NCBI RefSeq assembly: GCF_018219815.1
Contig: NZ_JADMKU010000005.1
Span: 124,001-188,000, forward strand
Source of the DNA: Thalassovita aquimarina
GTDB taxonomy: Bacteria > Pseudomonadota > Alphaproteobacteria > Rhodobacterales > Rhodobacteraceae
Length of the DNA: 64,000 nucleotides
Reading direction: 5' to 3'
The notes beneath the pieces were generated by a model. That model did not search any database. It worked only from the letters and a program-made list of their open reading frames with translations, and was not told the origin of the DNA. The translations under genes and the position numbers were made by a program. This document shows positions 16,057 to 26,428 of this stretch, piece by piece. Position 1 is the stretch's first letter, and every line of letters starts with the position of its first letter.

Positions 16057-17457
16057 TCATTTACGTTGAAAGGCGGGGGAGGTGAGGATCAGGGCGATCC
16101 CCTCGCGCCTGTTTTCGGCCGCCTTGGCCGCGAAACGCACCGCCTCGGGCGCGTCGCGGCCCAGTGCCTCGGTGACGAAGGTCCGAGGGTCGGGCAGCGG
16201 TTTGCGCATCTTCGCGGGCGCCGACAAGGCCCAGTCGATCCGCGCGGTCAATCCCTGCGGCGTCAACCAGGTCGTGTCCTCTTCGGCCCATCCGTCCGGG
16301 CCCAGCGGCATCTGCCACGGTTGCCCCATCAGCCTGAGCGGCCGCAGGAACAGCCGCGCCACCAGCTTTTCATGTTTGCGCCCGTCCGCGATTCCGGTGA
16401 ACACCTGCGGATCAATCGCCAGGGCGCGCATAGCCGAGGCGATGAATTCGTCGGGCAGCTTGATGTTGGTCAGCTCCGGCCGCCACGCCGCCGGATGGGT
16501 CAGCAGAGCCTCATAGACCTGCGCCAGGTCGCCGCCGGTGTCGCGGTAGCGTTCGCTCAAGGTCCGTACCAAATCGGGATCGGGCGTGTCGGACACGAAA
16601 TGCACCGCCAGTTTGCGCGCGATATGCGCGGCTGTGGCCGGATGTGCCGCCAGATCCTCCAAGACGGCGCGAATGTCGTGCAGTCCGGGTTTGCCGCCGC
16701 CATAGCTTTTGCCCAGCACGGTTTCGGCCCCGGGTTCGGCGAACTCCTTGCGGAATTTCATCCCCTGTTTTGCGTTGTAGGCCAGCCCGGTCAGCAGTTC
16801 GGCCAACTGCCTGACATCTGTCTGCGTATAGGGACCGCCAACGCCCAGCGTATGCAGTTCCAGCAATTCCCGCGCGAGGTTTTCGTTCAGCCCCGCCCTG
16901 GCACCGACTCTTTGCGCCTTGGGGCTGTCCGGTCCCATTGAATTTCCCTGATCCAGGTAATGCAGCATCAGCGGGCTTGTCGTCACCGCGTAGAGAAGAT
17001 CGGCAAACCGCCCCGACAGGTGCGGCCGGATCGCGTCTTCGATATAGGGCGATGTGGCGCGCTTCAGCAGCCCCGCCTTGCCCTGTGCGGTGAAGTGATC
17101 GGCCCAGAAGGCGGCGAGCCTTTCGCGGAACCCGTCCCCGGTCCAGGCCCGCCGGATCAGCGACAGGGCCAGCCAGCGGCGATGTTCCTCGCGCGCGGCC
17201 TTCTTAAGCAGCTGGTAGTCCTTCCTCACCGCCTCGCCCGCTTCGGTGCCGCGCAGCTTCTTGAGCTCCTTGCGCAACCTGGCGCCTTCCAGCATGCGGG
17301 CGCGGAAGACCGAAAACGGCTCGACCGGGAAGCGCGCGGCAATCGTGTCGGGCCCGCGCAGCCGCAGCAGCATATCGGCGACGGTTTCCGGCGGCGCGAC
17401 GCGGGGCGACAGGCCGTAGCCGAAGCGTTTTTCCGCCAGAATGGGATCGAACGTCAC
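16057..17457 (-). CDS. DUF1800 family protein
   Basis: A 466-aa protein of the DUF1800 family, nearly always encoded beside DUF1501. Family landmarks are LAEKRFGYGLSPR (8-20), FWADHFTAQGK (about 125-135), ARELLELHTLGVGGPYTQ (195-212) and FHDIR-type HDIRAVLEDLAAHPATA. The N-terminus has no clear signal peptide, so it may be cytoplasmic or carried by its partner. The start is GTG 17457 with GGAGG nine bases upstream; no ATG fits the conserved N-terminus. A Lys/Glu/Arg-rich region (about 52-95) is likely helical. Function is unknown. Confidence 0.86.
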   Translation of the reverse strand: MTFDPILAEKRFGYGLSPRVAPPETVADMLLRLRGPDTIAARFPVEPFSVFRARMLEGARLRKELKKLRGTEAGEAVRKDYQLLKKAAREEHRRWLALSLIRRAWTGDGFRERLAAFWADHFTAQGKAGLLKRATSPYIEDAIRPHLSGRFADLLYAVTTSPLMLHYLDQGNSMGPDSPKAQRVGARAGLNENLARELLELHTLGVGGPYTQTDVRQLAELLTGLAYNAKQGMKFRKEFAEPGAETVLGKSYGGGKPGLHDIRAVLEDLAAHPATAAHIARKLAVHFVSDTPDPDLVRTLSERYRDTGGDLAQVYEALLTHPAAWRPELTNIKLPDEFIASAMRALAIDPQVFTGIADGRKHEKLVARLFLRPLRLMGQPWQMPLGPDGWAEEDTTWLTPQGLTARIDWALSAPAKMRKPLPDPRTFVTEALGRDAPEAVRFAAKAAENRREGIALILTSPAFQRK

Positions 17458-17626
17458 CGGGTAGCCTCCGCCTGTTGCATGCGCTGAAGATAGTGCAATC
17501 GATGGGGCATTTCATCTTATTCGTTTTTATCGAATGGACGCCCAGCGACTCTTCGCTCGGTACGGCGAAAACGCTTTGAAAGCGACGGATGCTGCCCCGG
17601 TGAAGACTGCGGCCAGCCGTTTCCAA

Positions 17627-17659
17627 CAAAAAAGCCGGCGGACAATCGCCGCCGGCTTT
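17627..17659 (-). terminator. rho-independent terminator of aspS
   Basis: AAAGCCGGCGG (17631-17641) pairs perfectly with CCGCCGGCTTT (17649-17659), loop ACAATCG. On the minus strand the stem is followed by TTTTTTG (17627-17633). It lies 20 bp past the aspS stop. Confidence 0.9.
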
Positions 17660-17679
17660 CTCATTCGATGTGGGTCGGA

Positions 17680-19455
17680 TCATTCCTGCGGGATGACCCG
17701 CAGGCCCAGTTCCATCAGCTGGTCCGAGGTCGGATCGCTGGGGGCGTTCATCATCAGGTCCTCGGCGCGCTGGTTCATCGGGAACATCACAACTTCGCGG
17801 ATGTTCGCCTCGTCCGCCAGCAGCATCACGATGCGGTCGACGCCGGCGGCGCAGCCACCGTGCGGCGGGGCGCCGTATTGGAACGCGTTGACCATGCCGC
17901 CGAAGCGCTTCATCACCTCGTCCTTGCCGTAACCGGCCAGTTCGAACGCCTTGAACATGATTTCCGGCTTGTGGTTCCGGATCGCGCCAGACACCAGTTC
18001 GTAGCCGTTACAGGCCAGGTCGTACTGGTAGCCCTTCACGTGCAGCGGATCGCCCAGCAGCGCGTCGAGACCGCCCTGCGGCATCGAGAACGGGTTGTGG
18101 TCGAAGTCCAGGCCGCCGTTTTCTTCGTCCAGCTGGAAGATCGGGAAATCGACGATCCATGCGAATGCGAAACGGTCCTTGTCGATCAGGCCCAGTTCTT
18201 CGCCGATCACGTTGCGGGCGCGGCCCGCGACGGCTTCGAACGCCTTCGGCTTGCCGCCGAGGAAGAAGGCCGCGTCGCCAACACCAAGGCCCAGTTGCTG
18301 GCGGATCGCCTCGGTCCGTTCCGGGCCGATGTTCTTGGCCAGCGGCCCTGCGGCTTCCATGCCCTCTCCCTGATCGCGCCAGAAGATGTAGCCCATGCCC
18401 GGCAGACCTTCCTGCTGGGCGAACTTGTTCATCCGGTCACAGAACTTGCGGCTGCCCCCCGTCGGCGCGGGGATGGCGCGAATCTCGGTACCTTCCTGCT
18501 CCAGCAGCTTGGCGAAGATCGCGAAGCCTGAGTCGCGGAAATGGTCCGACACGACCTGCATCTTGATCGGGTTGCGCAGGTCGGGCTTGTCGGTGCCGTA
18601 CCACAGCGCGGCGTCGGCGTGGGGAATCTGCGGCCATTCGCGGTCGACCTTGCGGCCGCCGCCGAATTCCTCGAACACGCCCTGCAGCACCGGCTGGATC
18701 GTGTCGAACACGTCCTGCTGGGTGACGAAGCTCATTTCCATGTCGAGCTGGTAGAAATCGGTGGGCGAGCGGTCGGCGCGCGGGTCTTCGTCGCGGAAGC
18801 ACGGCGCGATCTGGAAATACTTGTCGAAGCCCGCGACCATCATCAGCTGCTTGAACTGCTGCGGCGCCTGCGGCAGTGCATAGAACTTGCCCGGGTGCAG
18901 ACGCGACGGCACAAGGAAGTCGCGCGCGCCCTCGGGGCTCGACGCGGTGATGATCGGGGTCTGGTATTCGCGGAAGCCCTGATCCCACATCCGCTTGCGC
19001 ATCGACATGATCACGTCCGAGCGCAGCTTCATATTGTCCTGCATCACTTCGCGGCGCAGGTCGAGGAAGCGGTACTTCAGCCGGGTTTCTTCCGGGTATT
19101 CCTGATCGCCGAACACCATCAGCGGCAATTCATCGGCCGCGCCCAGCACTTCCAGGTCGCGGACATAGACTTCGATCTCGCCGGTGGGCAGCTTGGGATT
19201 GATCAGGCTTTCGTCGCGCGCCTTCACGGTGCCGTCGATGCGGATACACCATTCGGAGCGGACCTTTTCCATCTCGGCGAAAACCGGGCTGTCGGGATCG
19301 CACAGCACCTGGGTCACGCCGTAATGGTCGCGCAAATCGATGAACAACACGCCGCCATGGTCGCGGACCCGATGGACCCAACCCGACAGGCGGACGGTTT
19401 CGCCCACATGGGACTTGTTCAGTTCGGCGCAGGTTTGGCTGCGGAAAGTGTGCAT
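17680..19455 (-). CDS. aspS: aspartyl-tRNA synthetase
   Basis: Charges tRNA-Asp (in many alphaproteobacteria also tRNA-Asn) with aspartate. The 591-aa bacterial-type class II enzyme has an N-terminal OB-fold anticodon domain ([15 protein letters not shown], about 19-33), class II motif 2 in [15 protein letters not shown] (about 217-231), a GAD insertion (about 300-400) and motif 3 in [14 protein letters not shown] near 530-545. ATG 19455 gives the standard start MHTFRSQTC; the in-frame upstream extension (to 19491) lacks conservation. A strong -35 box and a downstream terminator frame it as a single-gene transcript. A nondiscriminating role cannot be judged without knowing whether asnS exists elsewhere. 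Confidence 0.95.
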   Translation of the reverse strand: MHTFRSQTCAELNKSHVGETVRLSGWVHRVRDHGGVLFIDLRDHYGVTQVLCDPDSPVFAEMEKVRSEWCIRIDGTVKARDESLINPKLPTGEIEVYVRDLEVLGAADELPLMVFGDQEYPEETRLKYRFLDLRREVMQDNMKLRSDVIMSMRKRMWDQGFREYQTPIITASSPEGARDFLVPSRLHPGKFYALPQAPQQFKQLMMVAGFDKYFQIAPCFRDEDPRADRSPTDFYQLDMEMSFVTQQDVFDTIQPVLQGVFEEFGGGRKVDREWPQIPHADAALWYGTDKPDLRNPIKMQVVSDHFRDSGFAIFAKLLEQEGTEIRAIPAPTGGSRKFCDRMNKFAQQEGLPGMGYIFWRDQGEGMEAAGPLAKNIGPERTEAIRQQLGLGVGDAAFFLGGKPKAFEAVAGRARNVIGEELGLIDKDRFAFAWIVDFPIFQLDEENGGLDFDHNPFSMPQGGLDALLGDPLHVKGYQYDLACNGYELVSGAIRNHKPEIMFKAFELAGYGKDEVMKRFGGMVNAFQYGAPPHGGCAAGVDRIVMLLADEANIREVVMFPMNQRAEDLMMNAPSDPTSDQLMELGLRVIPQE

Positions 19456-19514
19456 GGTTCGACCTTTCATCAGGCATCGTCGGTGCGCCAACGCGCACGG
19501 AATTCATCCGCGCC

Positions 19515-19543
19515 GATACAACGGGGTGAAGGCCGGATGTCAA
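19515..19543 (-). promoter_or_regulatory. candidate aspS promoter
   Basis: On the minus strand, a perfect -35 TTGACA (19543-19538) and TGTATC (19520-19515) are separated by 17 bp. Transcription should begin near 19508, giving a leader of about 53 nt. Confidence 0.6.
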
Positions 19544-19663
19544 GAGGCAGAGGCCCAAACTGCGGCGGCGAGCCCGTCATTCCAGAGAAAAAAGACCAAA
19601 GCGGCGTGCAAACCGGGCCACGGCAAGGGAACGAGGCAGGCCGGTTTTCAGCCCGGCGATCCC

Positions 19664-20311
19664 TCACCCGTCGACCAGCCGCGCCGCGATCAGCCCGCGC
19701 AGCGCGTTGCCCAGATGCAGCGCCCGCGCACATCGCAGATCCTCCAGCGTCAGCACCGCTTCATGCGCGGCGCCGCGCTCCAGCATCTCCTGCCGCAGCA
19801 CCCCGGGCAGCACGCCGCAGCTCAGCGCCGGGGTCAGAACCCTACCATCCTGCCGGGTCAGGAACAGGTTGCTGATCGTGCCCTCGCACAGTTCGCCGCG
19901 GGAATTGACGAACAGCGCTTCGTCGATCCCGCCGGGCAACGCCGCGCGGGTCCGGTCGTACAGGGCGCGCCTGGTGGTCTTGTGGCGCAACCACGGATCG
20001 TTCGGGTCAAGACGCGTCTGCGCGACCATTACCCGCCACTGCCCCGGCGTTTCACCCAGCGGCGTCAAGGTCAGTTCCATCCCGCCATCCCGGCCCAGCG
20101 TCAGCCGGCAGCGTTGCGGCACCGGCGCCTCCAGCCCCGCAACCGTTTCCAGCGCCCGGTCCCGGTCAAAGGCGAAACCCAGCTCAGCGGCGCTGCGCCG
20201 CATCCTTTCTAGATGGCGATCCAACCGCAGCGCGCCGTGACCGGGCTGCCAGCCGAAGGTTTCGATCAGGCGCAAGTCATCACCGGAAGGTCGGCGAACC
20301 GGGCTTTCCAT
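19664..20311 (-). CDS. pabC: aminotransferase class IV, probable 4-amino-4-deoxychorismate lyase
   Basis: PLP enzyme that releases pyruvate from aminodeoxychorismate to give p-aminobenzoate for folate. The 215-aa protein has the class IV features: RHLERMRRSAAELGF (about 37-51), the PLP-lysine region DPWLRHKTTRR with Lys near 112, NSRGELCEGTISNLFL (137-152) and GVLPGVLRQEMLE. It is shorter than E. coli PabC (~270 aa). The start ATG 20311 lies 46 bp inside the upstream pabB gene, so the two are translationally coupled, which supports the PabC role over a branched-chain aminotransferase. Direct proof of the substrate is lacking. Confidence 0.85.
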   Translation of the reverse strand: MESPVRRPSGDDLRLIETFGWQPGHGALRLDRHLERMRRSAAELGFAFDRDRALETVAGLEAPVPQRCRLTLGRDGGMELTLTPLGETPGQWRVMVAQTRLDPNDPWLRHKTTRRALYDRTRAALPGGIDEALFVNSRGELCEGTISNLFLTRQDGRVLTPALSCGVLPGVLRQEMLERGAAHEAVLTLEDLRCARALHLGNALRGLIAARLVDG

Positions 20312-21405
20312 AGCGCTTCCTCGTATTCCGATCCGACGGTGCTGTCCCAGACGACGCCGCCGCCGACATTCAGGACCGCCTTGCCGCCCTCGACCATCAC
20401 CGTGCGGATGGCCACGCTGAATTCCGACCGCCCGTCCGGCGCGGCCCAGCCGATGCTGCCGCAATAGGCGTCGCGCGGCCAAGGTTCGAGATCGTGCAGA
20501 ATCTCCATCGCCCGCAGCTTGGGCGCCCCGGTGATCGACCCACAGGGAAACAGCGCCCGGAATATGTCGCTCAGCCGCACACCGTCGGCCAGCTTTGCCT
20601 GCACCCGGGACACCATCTGATGCACGGTCGCATAGCTTTCCACCCGGAACAGTTCAGGCACCTGCACCGATCCCGGCGCAGCGATGCGGGAAATGTCGTT
20701 GCGCAGCAGGTCCACGATCATCAGGTTTTCCGCCCGGTTCTTCGCGTCCCGCGCCAGGAAGTCGCGCAAACGGGCGTCTTCGGCCGGATCCGCGCCGCGC
20801 GGCTGGGTGCCCTTCATCGGCCGGGCTTCGAGCATGCCCTGGGCATCGGTGCGGAAGAACAGTTCGGGCGAACGCGACAGGATCGCCGGGTATCCGTCCT
20901 GCAGCACCAGCGCGCCATGTCCCACGGCCTGCCGCGCCGCCAGTGCGCCGTAAATGCCCAAGGCGTCGCCGTGGACGTCGGCATCGATCGGAAAGGACAG
21001 GTTAGCCTGATAGATGTCCCCCGCGCCGATCAGATCATGCAGCAGCCGGAACCTGTCGCCATAGCGCGCCGCATCCCAGCGTGGCCGCAGGTTGTCCAGC
21101 ACGCCCGCCGCGGCAACCGGACCGGCCTCCCCGGGCCCGTCGTAGAGACCGAAGGCCAGCAACGGCACCCCACGCCCGGATGGCAAACGCGGCTTCAGCC
21201 GGTCTTCCAGCGCATATCCCAGTTCGTAGCTGGCATAGCCCGCAAGCCACAACCCGCTTCGCCGCGCGGCGTCCAGCGCCGCCAGCGCGTCTTCCACCTC
21301 CTGCGGTTCCTGCGCGACAATCACCGCCCGGGGGGTATCGAACCATGCGGCGCGCCCTTCGGGGCCGTGATCGAATCTGACCTTCATCCGCGCCTTCGCA
21401 CTCAT
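20266..21405 (-). CDS. pabB: aminodeoxychorismate synthase component I
   Basis: Aminates chorismate to aminodeoxychorismate with a glutamine amidotransferase partner (PabA) not seen here. The 379-aa chorismate-binding enzyme has ARPMKGTQPRG (about 215-225, the PIKGT-type nucleophile Lys seen in PabB), ENLMIVDLLRNDISRIA (246-262), FPCGSITGAPKLRAMEI (about 315-331) and GSIGWAAPDGRSEFSVAIRT (347-366). Only the C-terminal catalytic domain is strongly conserved; the N-terminal part is short. AAGGAG ten bases before ATG 21405 fixes the start; ATG 21387 is a less likely alternative. It is the promoter-proximal gene of pabB-pabC. Confidence 0.9.
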   Translation of the reverse strand: MSAKARMKVRFDHGPEGRAAWFDTPRAVIVAQEPQEVEDALAALDAARRSGLWLAGYASYELGYALEDRLKPRLPSGRGVPLLAFGLYDGPGEAGPVAAAGVLDNLRPRWDAARYGDRFRLLHDLIGAGDIYQANLSFPIDADVHGDALGIYGALAARQAVGHGALVLQDGYPAILSRSPELFFRTDAQGMLEARPMKGTQPRGADPAEDARLRDFLARDAKNRAENLMIVDLLRNDISRIAAPGSVQVPELFRVESYATVHQMVSRVQAKLADGVRLSDIFRALFPCGSITGAPKLRAMEILHDLEPWPRDAYCGSIGWAAPDGRSEFSVAIRTVMVEGGKAVLNVGGGVVWDSTVGSEYEEALWKARFADLPVMTCA

Positions 21406-21494
21406 TATTGGTTCTCCTTGCCCCGTAGATACGGGATTCTTCCGCTTTTGACAGACTTCCTTGGGCTCAGGACGCAGATGTTTGCTGAAGCCCC

Positions 21495-21522
21495 TTGCGC
21501 CTTGCCCGCCGTTGTCTATAAC
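21495..21522 (+). promoter_or_regulatory. candidate carB promoter
   Basis: TTGCGC (21495-21500) and TATAAC (21517-21522) with a 16-bp spacer precede carB by about 70 bp. A perfect TTGACA at 21448-21453 lies further up, but no -10 box stands 16-18 bp from it. Confidence 0.4.
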
Positions 21523-21593
21523 CCGCAACAATTTGCGCGGGGCGAGTCACGCCCCTGCCCGCTGCTGCCCGCAAAATAAAAAAGAGGTCCGCC

Positions 21594-24500
21594 ATGCCCA
21601 AAAGAACCGATATCTCCTCGATCATGATCATCGGGGCCGGGCCCATCGTCATCGGCCAGGCCTGCGAATTCGACTATTCCGGCGCCCAGGCCTGCAAGGC
21701 CCTTCGCGAAGAAGGCTACCGCGTCATCCTGGTCAACTCGAACCCTGCCACGATCATGACCGATCCCGGCCTCGCGGATGCGACCTATATCGAGCCGATC
21801 ACGCCCGAGGTGGTCGCCAAGATCATCGAAAAGGAACGCCCCGACGCGTTGCTGCCCACCATGGGCGGGCAGACCGGGCTGAACACCTCGCTGGCGCTGG
21901 CCGACATGGGGGTGCTGGAAAAGTTCGGCGTGGAACTGATCGGCGCCAACCGCGACGCCATCGAAATGGCCGAGGACCGCAAGCTGTTCCGAGAAGCGAT
22001 GGACCGGATCGGGCTGGAAAACCCCAAGGCCACCATCATCACCGCGCCGAAGAAAGCCAGCGGCGATGCCGATCTGGAAGCCGGCGTGCAGCTGGCGCTG
22101 GACGAACTGGAAGAGATCGGCCTGCCGGCGATCATCCGTCCCGCCTTCACCCTCGGCGGCACCGGCGGCGGCGTGGCCTATAACCGCGAAGACTACATCC
22201 ATTATTGCCGCACCGGCATGGACGCGTCGCCGGTGAACCAGATCCTTGTCGACGAAAGCCTGCTGGGCTGGAAGGAATACGAGATGGAGGTCGTGCGCGA
22301 CAAGGCCGACAACGCCATCATCGTATGCGCCATCGAAAACGTCGATCCGATGGGCGTGCATACCGGTGATTCCATCACCGTCGCCCCGGCGCTGACCCTG
22401 ACCGACAAGGAATACCAGATCATGCGCAACGGCTCGATCGCCGTGCTGCGCGAGATTGGCGTCGAAACCGGTGGGTCGAACGTGCAATGGGCGGTCAACC
22501 CGGCCGACGGCCGCATGGTGGTGATCGAAATGAACCCGCGGGTGTCGCGGTCTTCGGCGCTGGCATCGAAGGCGACCGGTTTCCCGATCGCCAAGATCGC
22601 CGCGAAGCTGGCGATCGGCTACACGCTGGACGAGCTGGATAACGACATCACCAAGGTGACCCCGGCGTCGTTCGAGCCGACCATCGACTATGTCGTCACC
22701 AAGATCCCGAAATTCGCCTTCGAAAAATTCCCCGGCTCCGAACCCCACCTGACCACCGCGATGAAATCGGTGGGCGAGGCGATGGCGATCGGTCGTACCA
22801 TCCATGAATCGCTGCAAAAGGCGCTATCATCGATGGAATCGGGTCTGACCGGTTTCGACGAGGTGGAAATCGAAGGCGCCCCCGACAAGGCCGCGGTGAT
22901 CAAGGCGATCAGTCGCCAGACCCCGGACCGGATGCGCACCATCGCACAGGCGATGCGCCACGGGCTGACCGATGACGAAATCCATGCGGTCACCATGTTC
23001 GACCCGTGGTTCCTGGCCCGCATCCGTGAAATCGTCGAAGCCGAGGAAGTGGTCAAGAAGGACGGCCTGCCGGTCACCGAGGACGGTCTGCGCAAGCTGA
23101 AGATGCTGGGATTCTCCGACGCCCGCCTGGCCGATCTGACCGGCCGGACCGAAGCCAATATCCGCCGCGCCCGCCAGAACCTCGGCGTCACCGCCGTATT
23201 CAAGCGGATCGACACCTGCGCCGCCGAATTCGAGGCCCAGACTCCCTACATGTATTCGACCTATGAAACCCCGGCGATGGGCGAAGTGGAATGCGAAGCG
23301 CGTCCCTCGGATCGCAAGAAAGTGGTGATCCTCGGCGGCGGCCCGAACCGGATCGGTCAGGGGATCGAGTTCGATTACTGCTGCTGTCACGCCTGTTTCG
23401 CGCTGACCGACGCGGGCTATGAAACCATCATGATCAACTGCAACCCCGAAACCGTGTCGACCGACTACGACACGTCGGACCGGCTGTATTTCGAACCGCT
23501 GACGTTCGAACACGTGATGGAAATCCTGCGGGTCGAACTGCAAAACGGCACCCTGCACGGCGTCATCGTGCAGTTCGGCGGCCAGACCCCGCTGAAACTG
23601 GCCAATGCGCTCTATGAGGAAGGTATCCCGATCCTCGGCACCTCGCCCGACGCGATCGACCTGGCCGAGGACCGCGAACGGTTCCAGCAGCTGGTCAACA
23701 AGCTGAACCTGAAGCAGCCGCATAACGGCATCGCGTCGTCGGACGCCGAAGCGCTGAAGATCGCCGAGGATATCGGCTTCCCGCTGGTGATCCGCCCGTC
23801 ATACGTGCTGGGCGGCCGGGCGATGGAAATCGTCCGCGACATGGCGCAACTGGAGCGCTACATCAACGAGGCCGTGGTGGTGTCGGGCGACAGCCCGGTG
23901 CTGCTCGACAGCTACCTCAGCGGCGCAATCGAATGCGACGTCGATGCCCTGTCCGACGGCAAGACCGTGCATGTGGCTGGCATCATGCAGCATATCGAGG
24001 AAGCGGGCGTGCATTCGGGCGACAGCGCCTGTTCGCTGCCGCCCTATTCGCTGCCGCAGGACATCATCACCGAGATCAAGCGCCAGACCGAAGCGCTGGC
24101 GCTGTCTCTGGGTGTCGTCGGGCTGATGAACGTGCAGTTCGCGGTCAAGGACGGCGAGATCTACCTGATCGAGGTGAACCCGCGCGCTTCGCGGACCGTG
24201 CCCTTCGTCGCCAAGGCCACCGACAGCGCGATCGCGTCGATCGCGGCGCGCCTGATGGCGGGCGAACCGATGGAAAACTTCCCGTTCCGCGGCGAATATC
24301 CCAAGGATGCCAAGCCCGGCACCCTGCCGATGGCCGACCCGCTGACGCTGGCCGATCCCAACATGCCCTGGTTCAGCGTGAAGGAAGCGGTGCTGCCCTT
24401 CGCCCGCTTCCCCGGCGTCGACACCATTCTCGGGCCGGAAATGCGGTCGACCGGCGAAGTGATGGGCTGGGACACCTCTTTCCCGCTGGCCTTCCTCAAG

Positions 24501-24923
24501 GCGCAGCTGGGCGCGGGCACCGACCTGCCCTCGGGTGGCAAGGTCTTCATCTCGATCAAGGATGACGACAAGACCGCGCTGATGGTCGAAGCCGCCCAAA
24601 CCCTGATCGATCAGGGCTTCACCATCGTCGCGACCCGCGGCACCGCCGCCTGGCTGTCGGAAAACGGCATCGCCTGCGACACCGTGAACAAGGTGTACGA
24701 AGGCCGCCCGAACATCGTCGACATGCTGAAGGACGGGCAGATTTCGCTGGTGCTGAACACCACCGAAGGCGCCCAGGCGGTGGCGGACAGCCGCGAAATC
24801 CGCTCGGTCGCGCTCTATGACAAGATCCCCTATTTCACCACCGCCGCCGGCGCCCAGGCCGCAGCGCAGGCGATCAAGGCCCGCACCGAGGGTGATTTCG
24901 GGGTGATGAGCCTGCAGGGCTGA
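21594..24923 (+). CDS. carB: carbamoyl-phosphate synthase large subunit
   Basis: Makes carbamoyl phosphate from bicarbonate, ammonia (delivered by CarA) and two ATP, for arginine and pyrimidine synthesis. The 1109-aa protein has two ATP-grasp synthetase halves: the first begins [20 protein letters not shown] (10-29) and includes [11 protein letters not shown]; the second begins [20 protein letters not shown] near 577 and includes [16 protein letters not shown]-terminal MGS-like allosteric domain follows (from about 970, [17 protein letters not shown]). The length is slightly above E. coli's 1073. AAAGAGG before ATG 21594 is the ribosome site. carA is not in this window, so the two subunits are encoded apart. 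Confidence 0.97.
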   Translation: MPKRTDISSIMIIGAGPIVIGQACEFDYSGAQACKALREEGYRVILVNSNPATIMTDPGLADATYIEPITPEVVAKIIEKERPDALLPTMGGQTGLNTSLALADMGVLEKFGVELIGANRDAIEMAEDRKLFREAMDRIGLENPKATIITAPKKASGDADLEAGVQLALDELEEIGLPAIIRPAFTLGGTGGGVAYNREDYIHYCRTGMDASPVNQILVDESLLGWKEYEMEVVRDKADNAIIVCAIENVDPMGVHTGDSITVAPALTLTDKEYQIMRNGSIAVLREIGVETGGSNVQWAVNPADGRMVVIEMNPRVSRSSALASKATGFPIAKIAAKLAIGYTLDELDNDITKVTPASFEPTIDYVVTKIPKFAFEKFPGSEPHLTTAMKSVGEAMAIGRTIHESLQKALSSMESGLTGFDEVEIEGAPDKAAVIKAISRQTPDRMRTIAQAMRHGLTDDEIHAVTMFDPWFLARIREIVEAEEVVKKDGLPVTEDGLRKLKMLGFSDARLADLTGRTEANIRRARQNLGVTAVFKRIDTCAAEFEAQTPYMYSTYETPAMGEVECEARPSDRKKVVILGGGPNRIGQGIEFDYCCCHACFALTDAGYETIMINCNPETVSTDYDTSDRLYFEPLTFEHVMEILRVELQNGTLHGVIVQFGGQTPLKLANALYEEGIPILGTSPDAIDLAEDRERFQQLVNKLNLKQPHNGIASSDAEALKIAEDIGFPLVIRPSYVLGGRAMEIVRDMAQLERYINEAVVVSGDSPVLLDSYLSGAIECDVDALSDGKTVHVAGIMQHIEEAGVHSGDSACSLPPYSLPQDIITEIKRQTEALALSLGVVGLMNVQFAVKDGEIYLIEVNPRASRTVPFVAKATDSAIASIAARLMAGEPMENFPFRGEYPKDAKPGTLPMADPLTLADPNMPWFSVKEAVLPFARFPGVDTILGPEMRSTGEVMGWDTSFPLAFLKAQLGAGTDLPSGGKVFISIKDDDKTALMVEAAQTLIDQGFTIVATRGTAAWLSENGIACDTVNKVYEGRPNIVDMLKDGQISLVLNTTEGAQAVADSREIRSVALYDKIPYFTTAAGAQAAAQAIKARTEGDFGVMSLQG

Positions 24924-24932
24924 GATCTTGCC

Positions 24933-24961
24933 GATCCGCCCGCCGAACCGGCGGGCGGATC
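24933..24961. terminator. strong hairpin after carB
   Basis: GATCCGCCCGCCG (24933-24945) pairs perfectly with CGGCGGGCGGATC (24949-24961) around an AAC loop, ten bases past the carB stop. A U-tract is lacking, so it may be a stabilising or rho-assisted end. Confidence 0.6.
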
Positions 24962-25146
24962 AACAAGCCGCAACAATTTGATTCGAAAAATCCCGATCCC
25001 TCGGGTAGCCGATGCCGCTTCGCGCGGGAAGGGACATGCGAGCGCCTGCAATAAAATACAGGCGCCAGCTAAGAACCTATAGATTTTGACAGGGTCTCCT
25101 GCCGCAAGTTCCGCGCTTTTGCCAAGACAGAAGCCCCTGCGCGATC

Positions 25147-25300
25147 CTATCCTTTAGAGGTAGGTCGGTTTAGGACAAGAACCATCCCCAAGTCCGTACC
25201 GTGATCGCTCGCGGCAACCTGACCAGCCTGTGTATTTGATAGGTACATTCTGAAAGTCTTTTCAAAAATTCGGGGGCTCCTACAGCGGGAGCCCTCTATT
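25147..25300 (+). ncRNA. possible small RNA ending in a terminator
   Basis: The 381-bp gap between carB and the LuxR-type gene has no supported protein gene. AAGACA (25123-25128) and TATCCT (25147-25152), 18 bp apart, form a plausible weak promoter. About 120 bp further on is a hairpin GGGCTCC (25274-25280)/GGAGCCC (25288-25294) followed by TCTATTTTG. Promoter and terminator together would define an RNA of about 140 nt, extending past the end of carB's own hairpin. It does not match 6S, SRP or tmRNA as far as I can tell. The terminator may instead simply serve the convergent LuxR-type gene. Confidence 0.3.
25274..25300. terminator. bidirectional terminator between carB region and LuxR-type gene
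   Basis: GGGCTCC/GGAGCCC stem (25274-25294) with T-rich tails on both sides: TCTATTTTG on the plus strand and CGAATTTTTG on the minus strand. It starts five bases beyond the stop of the LuxR-type gene. Confidence 0.75.
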
Positions 25301-25304
25301 TTGT

Positions 25305-26384
25305 TCAACTCTGCTTGGATCTTCCCGTCGATTTCACCGCCCGTCGCGACACCGTCAGATAACTGACGCCAAGGCCATCCATATGCACCACAATTTGGTC
25401 ATCGCCGGCCGCTTCGCGCATCCCCTGCAATTCCGGCACCATGCCCGCGCTCATCGCGAGGGCGGCGATTTCAGCCCGGTTGCCACAGCCGGTCTTGGCC
25501 ATCAGGCTGTGCAGGCGCTGGCGCAGGGCCGACACCGAAATGCCCAGATCTGCGGCGATCTGCTTGTCCTGCAGTCCGCGCCCGATCAGTTCCAGCAATT
25601 CGCGCTGCTTGTCGCTGATCTGGTTGCGGTCGAAATATTCCGAAACGAAATGCGCCATATAGCGCTGATGCGCGATCAGCGCGGCCACGTTCAGCGTCCA
25701 GCCATGCGCCCTGACGATCGCCAGCATGTCGCGCCGCGCATGATCGCCGGAAAAGTTGATGATCCCCGATTGCGGCGGCGCATTCACCCGCAACGGCACC
25801 GAAAACCCCGACCGCATGCCGCGGCGGGCCGCTTCGCGCAGCACCTCGACCCGGCGTTGCGGCAGGTGCAGGTAGTCGTCGATGAATTCGTATCCGATCA
25901 GGATCGGCGTCAGATGTTTCGACGCGTGGCTGCGAAAATAGGACCACTCCATGTTCTCGGGGTCTTCGTTTTCCTGATTCAGCCAGCGGGCATCGTAGGA
26001 AGTGCGCACGAAAAGCCGCTGCTGTCCTTCCGAGGACGAACTGACGGTGACGAAATCGATGAAGGGCAGGTCCAGCTGGCGACCAAGCTGAACCAGCCGG
26101 TCCCAGACCTCGACCGAATGGCGGGTGTCTTCGACATCGCATAGGAATTCATGCAACAGCGGCGGCGTGAAACGCTCCGCGCCCAGAAGTTCCCGTCTCG
26201 ATGGCGTATCCGAACCCTGTCCCAATGACCCGCTTTCTGTTTTCAACCACAATCCCGCTTCGACCGGCACGCCCTCGGGGTCTTCCCGATTCCGATCCGG
26301 GAAGGGCGCCGCCTTGAATAACTTAACAATAATCTCGCCGTTTTGATAGCCGCGCGCCGCTGCGAACCGATAGACGGGCGTCAT
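25305..26384 (-). CDS. LuxR family transcriptional regulator with autoinducer-binding-like domain
   Basis: A 359-aa regulator. Residues ~85-235 resemble the acyl-homoserine-lactone-binding domain: SYDARWLNQENEDPENMEW stands where LuxR proteins carry the Trp/Tyr/Asp ligand residues, and RSGFSVPLRV keeps the conserved Gly. The LuxR helix-turn-helix is at about 255-305 (LIGRGLQDKQIAADLGISVS, then LRQRLHSLMAKTG). Unlike TraR-type proteins it has ~70 residues before the ligand domain and ~50 after the DNA-binding domain. No luxI synthase is adjacent, so it would be a solo receptor; ligand binding is uncertain because the pocket motif is degenerate. ATG 26384 has a GGGGAAG ribosome site. Confidence 0.82.
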   Translation of the reverse strand: MTPVYRFAAARGYQNGEIIVKLFKAAPFPDRNREDPEGVPVEAGLWLKTESGSLGQGSDTPSRRELLGAERFTPPLLHEFLCDVEDTRHSVEVWDRLVQLGRQLDLPFIDFVTVSSSSEGQQRLFVRTSYDARWLNQENEDPENMEWSYFRSHASKHLTPILIGYEFIDDYLHLPQRRVEVLREAARRGMRSGFSVPLRVNAPPQSGIINFSGDHARRDMLAIVRAHGWTLNVAALIAHQRYMAHFVSEYFDRNQISDKQRELLELIGRGLQDKQIAADLGISVSALRQRLHSLMAKTGCGNRAEIAALAMSAGMVPELQGMREAAGDDQIVVHMDGLGVSYLTVSRRAVKSTGRSKQS

Positions 26385-26428
26385 CGCCGACCGCTTCCCC
26401 GCGAGCGCCGGGAATGGTTTTCAGCCTC

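Noticed and set aside
21516-22817. A 433-codon minus-strand frame opposite carB
   Set aside because: Antisense shadow of the first half of carB.
21523-24980. CCGCAACAATTTG occurs at 21523-21535 and again at 24968-24980, on both sides of carB
   Set aside because: Considered as a target-site duplication, but a 13-bp match is expected by chance many times in 64 kb, and carB is a core gene.
25086-25091. A perfect TTGACA in the carB-LuxR gap
   Set aside because: No -10-like hexamer lies 16-18 bp downstream.
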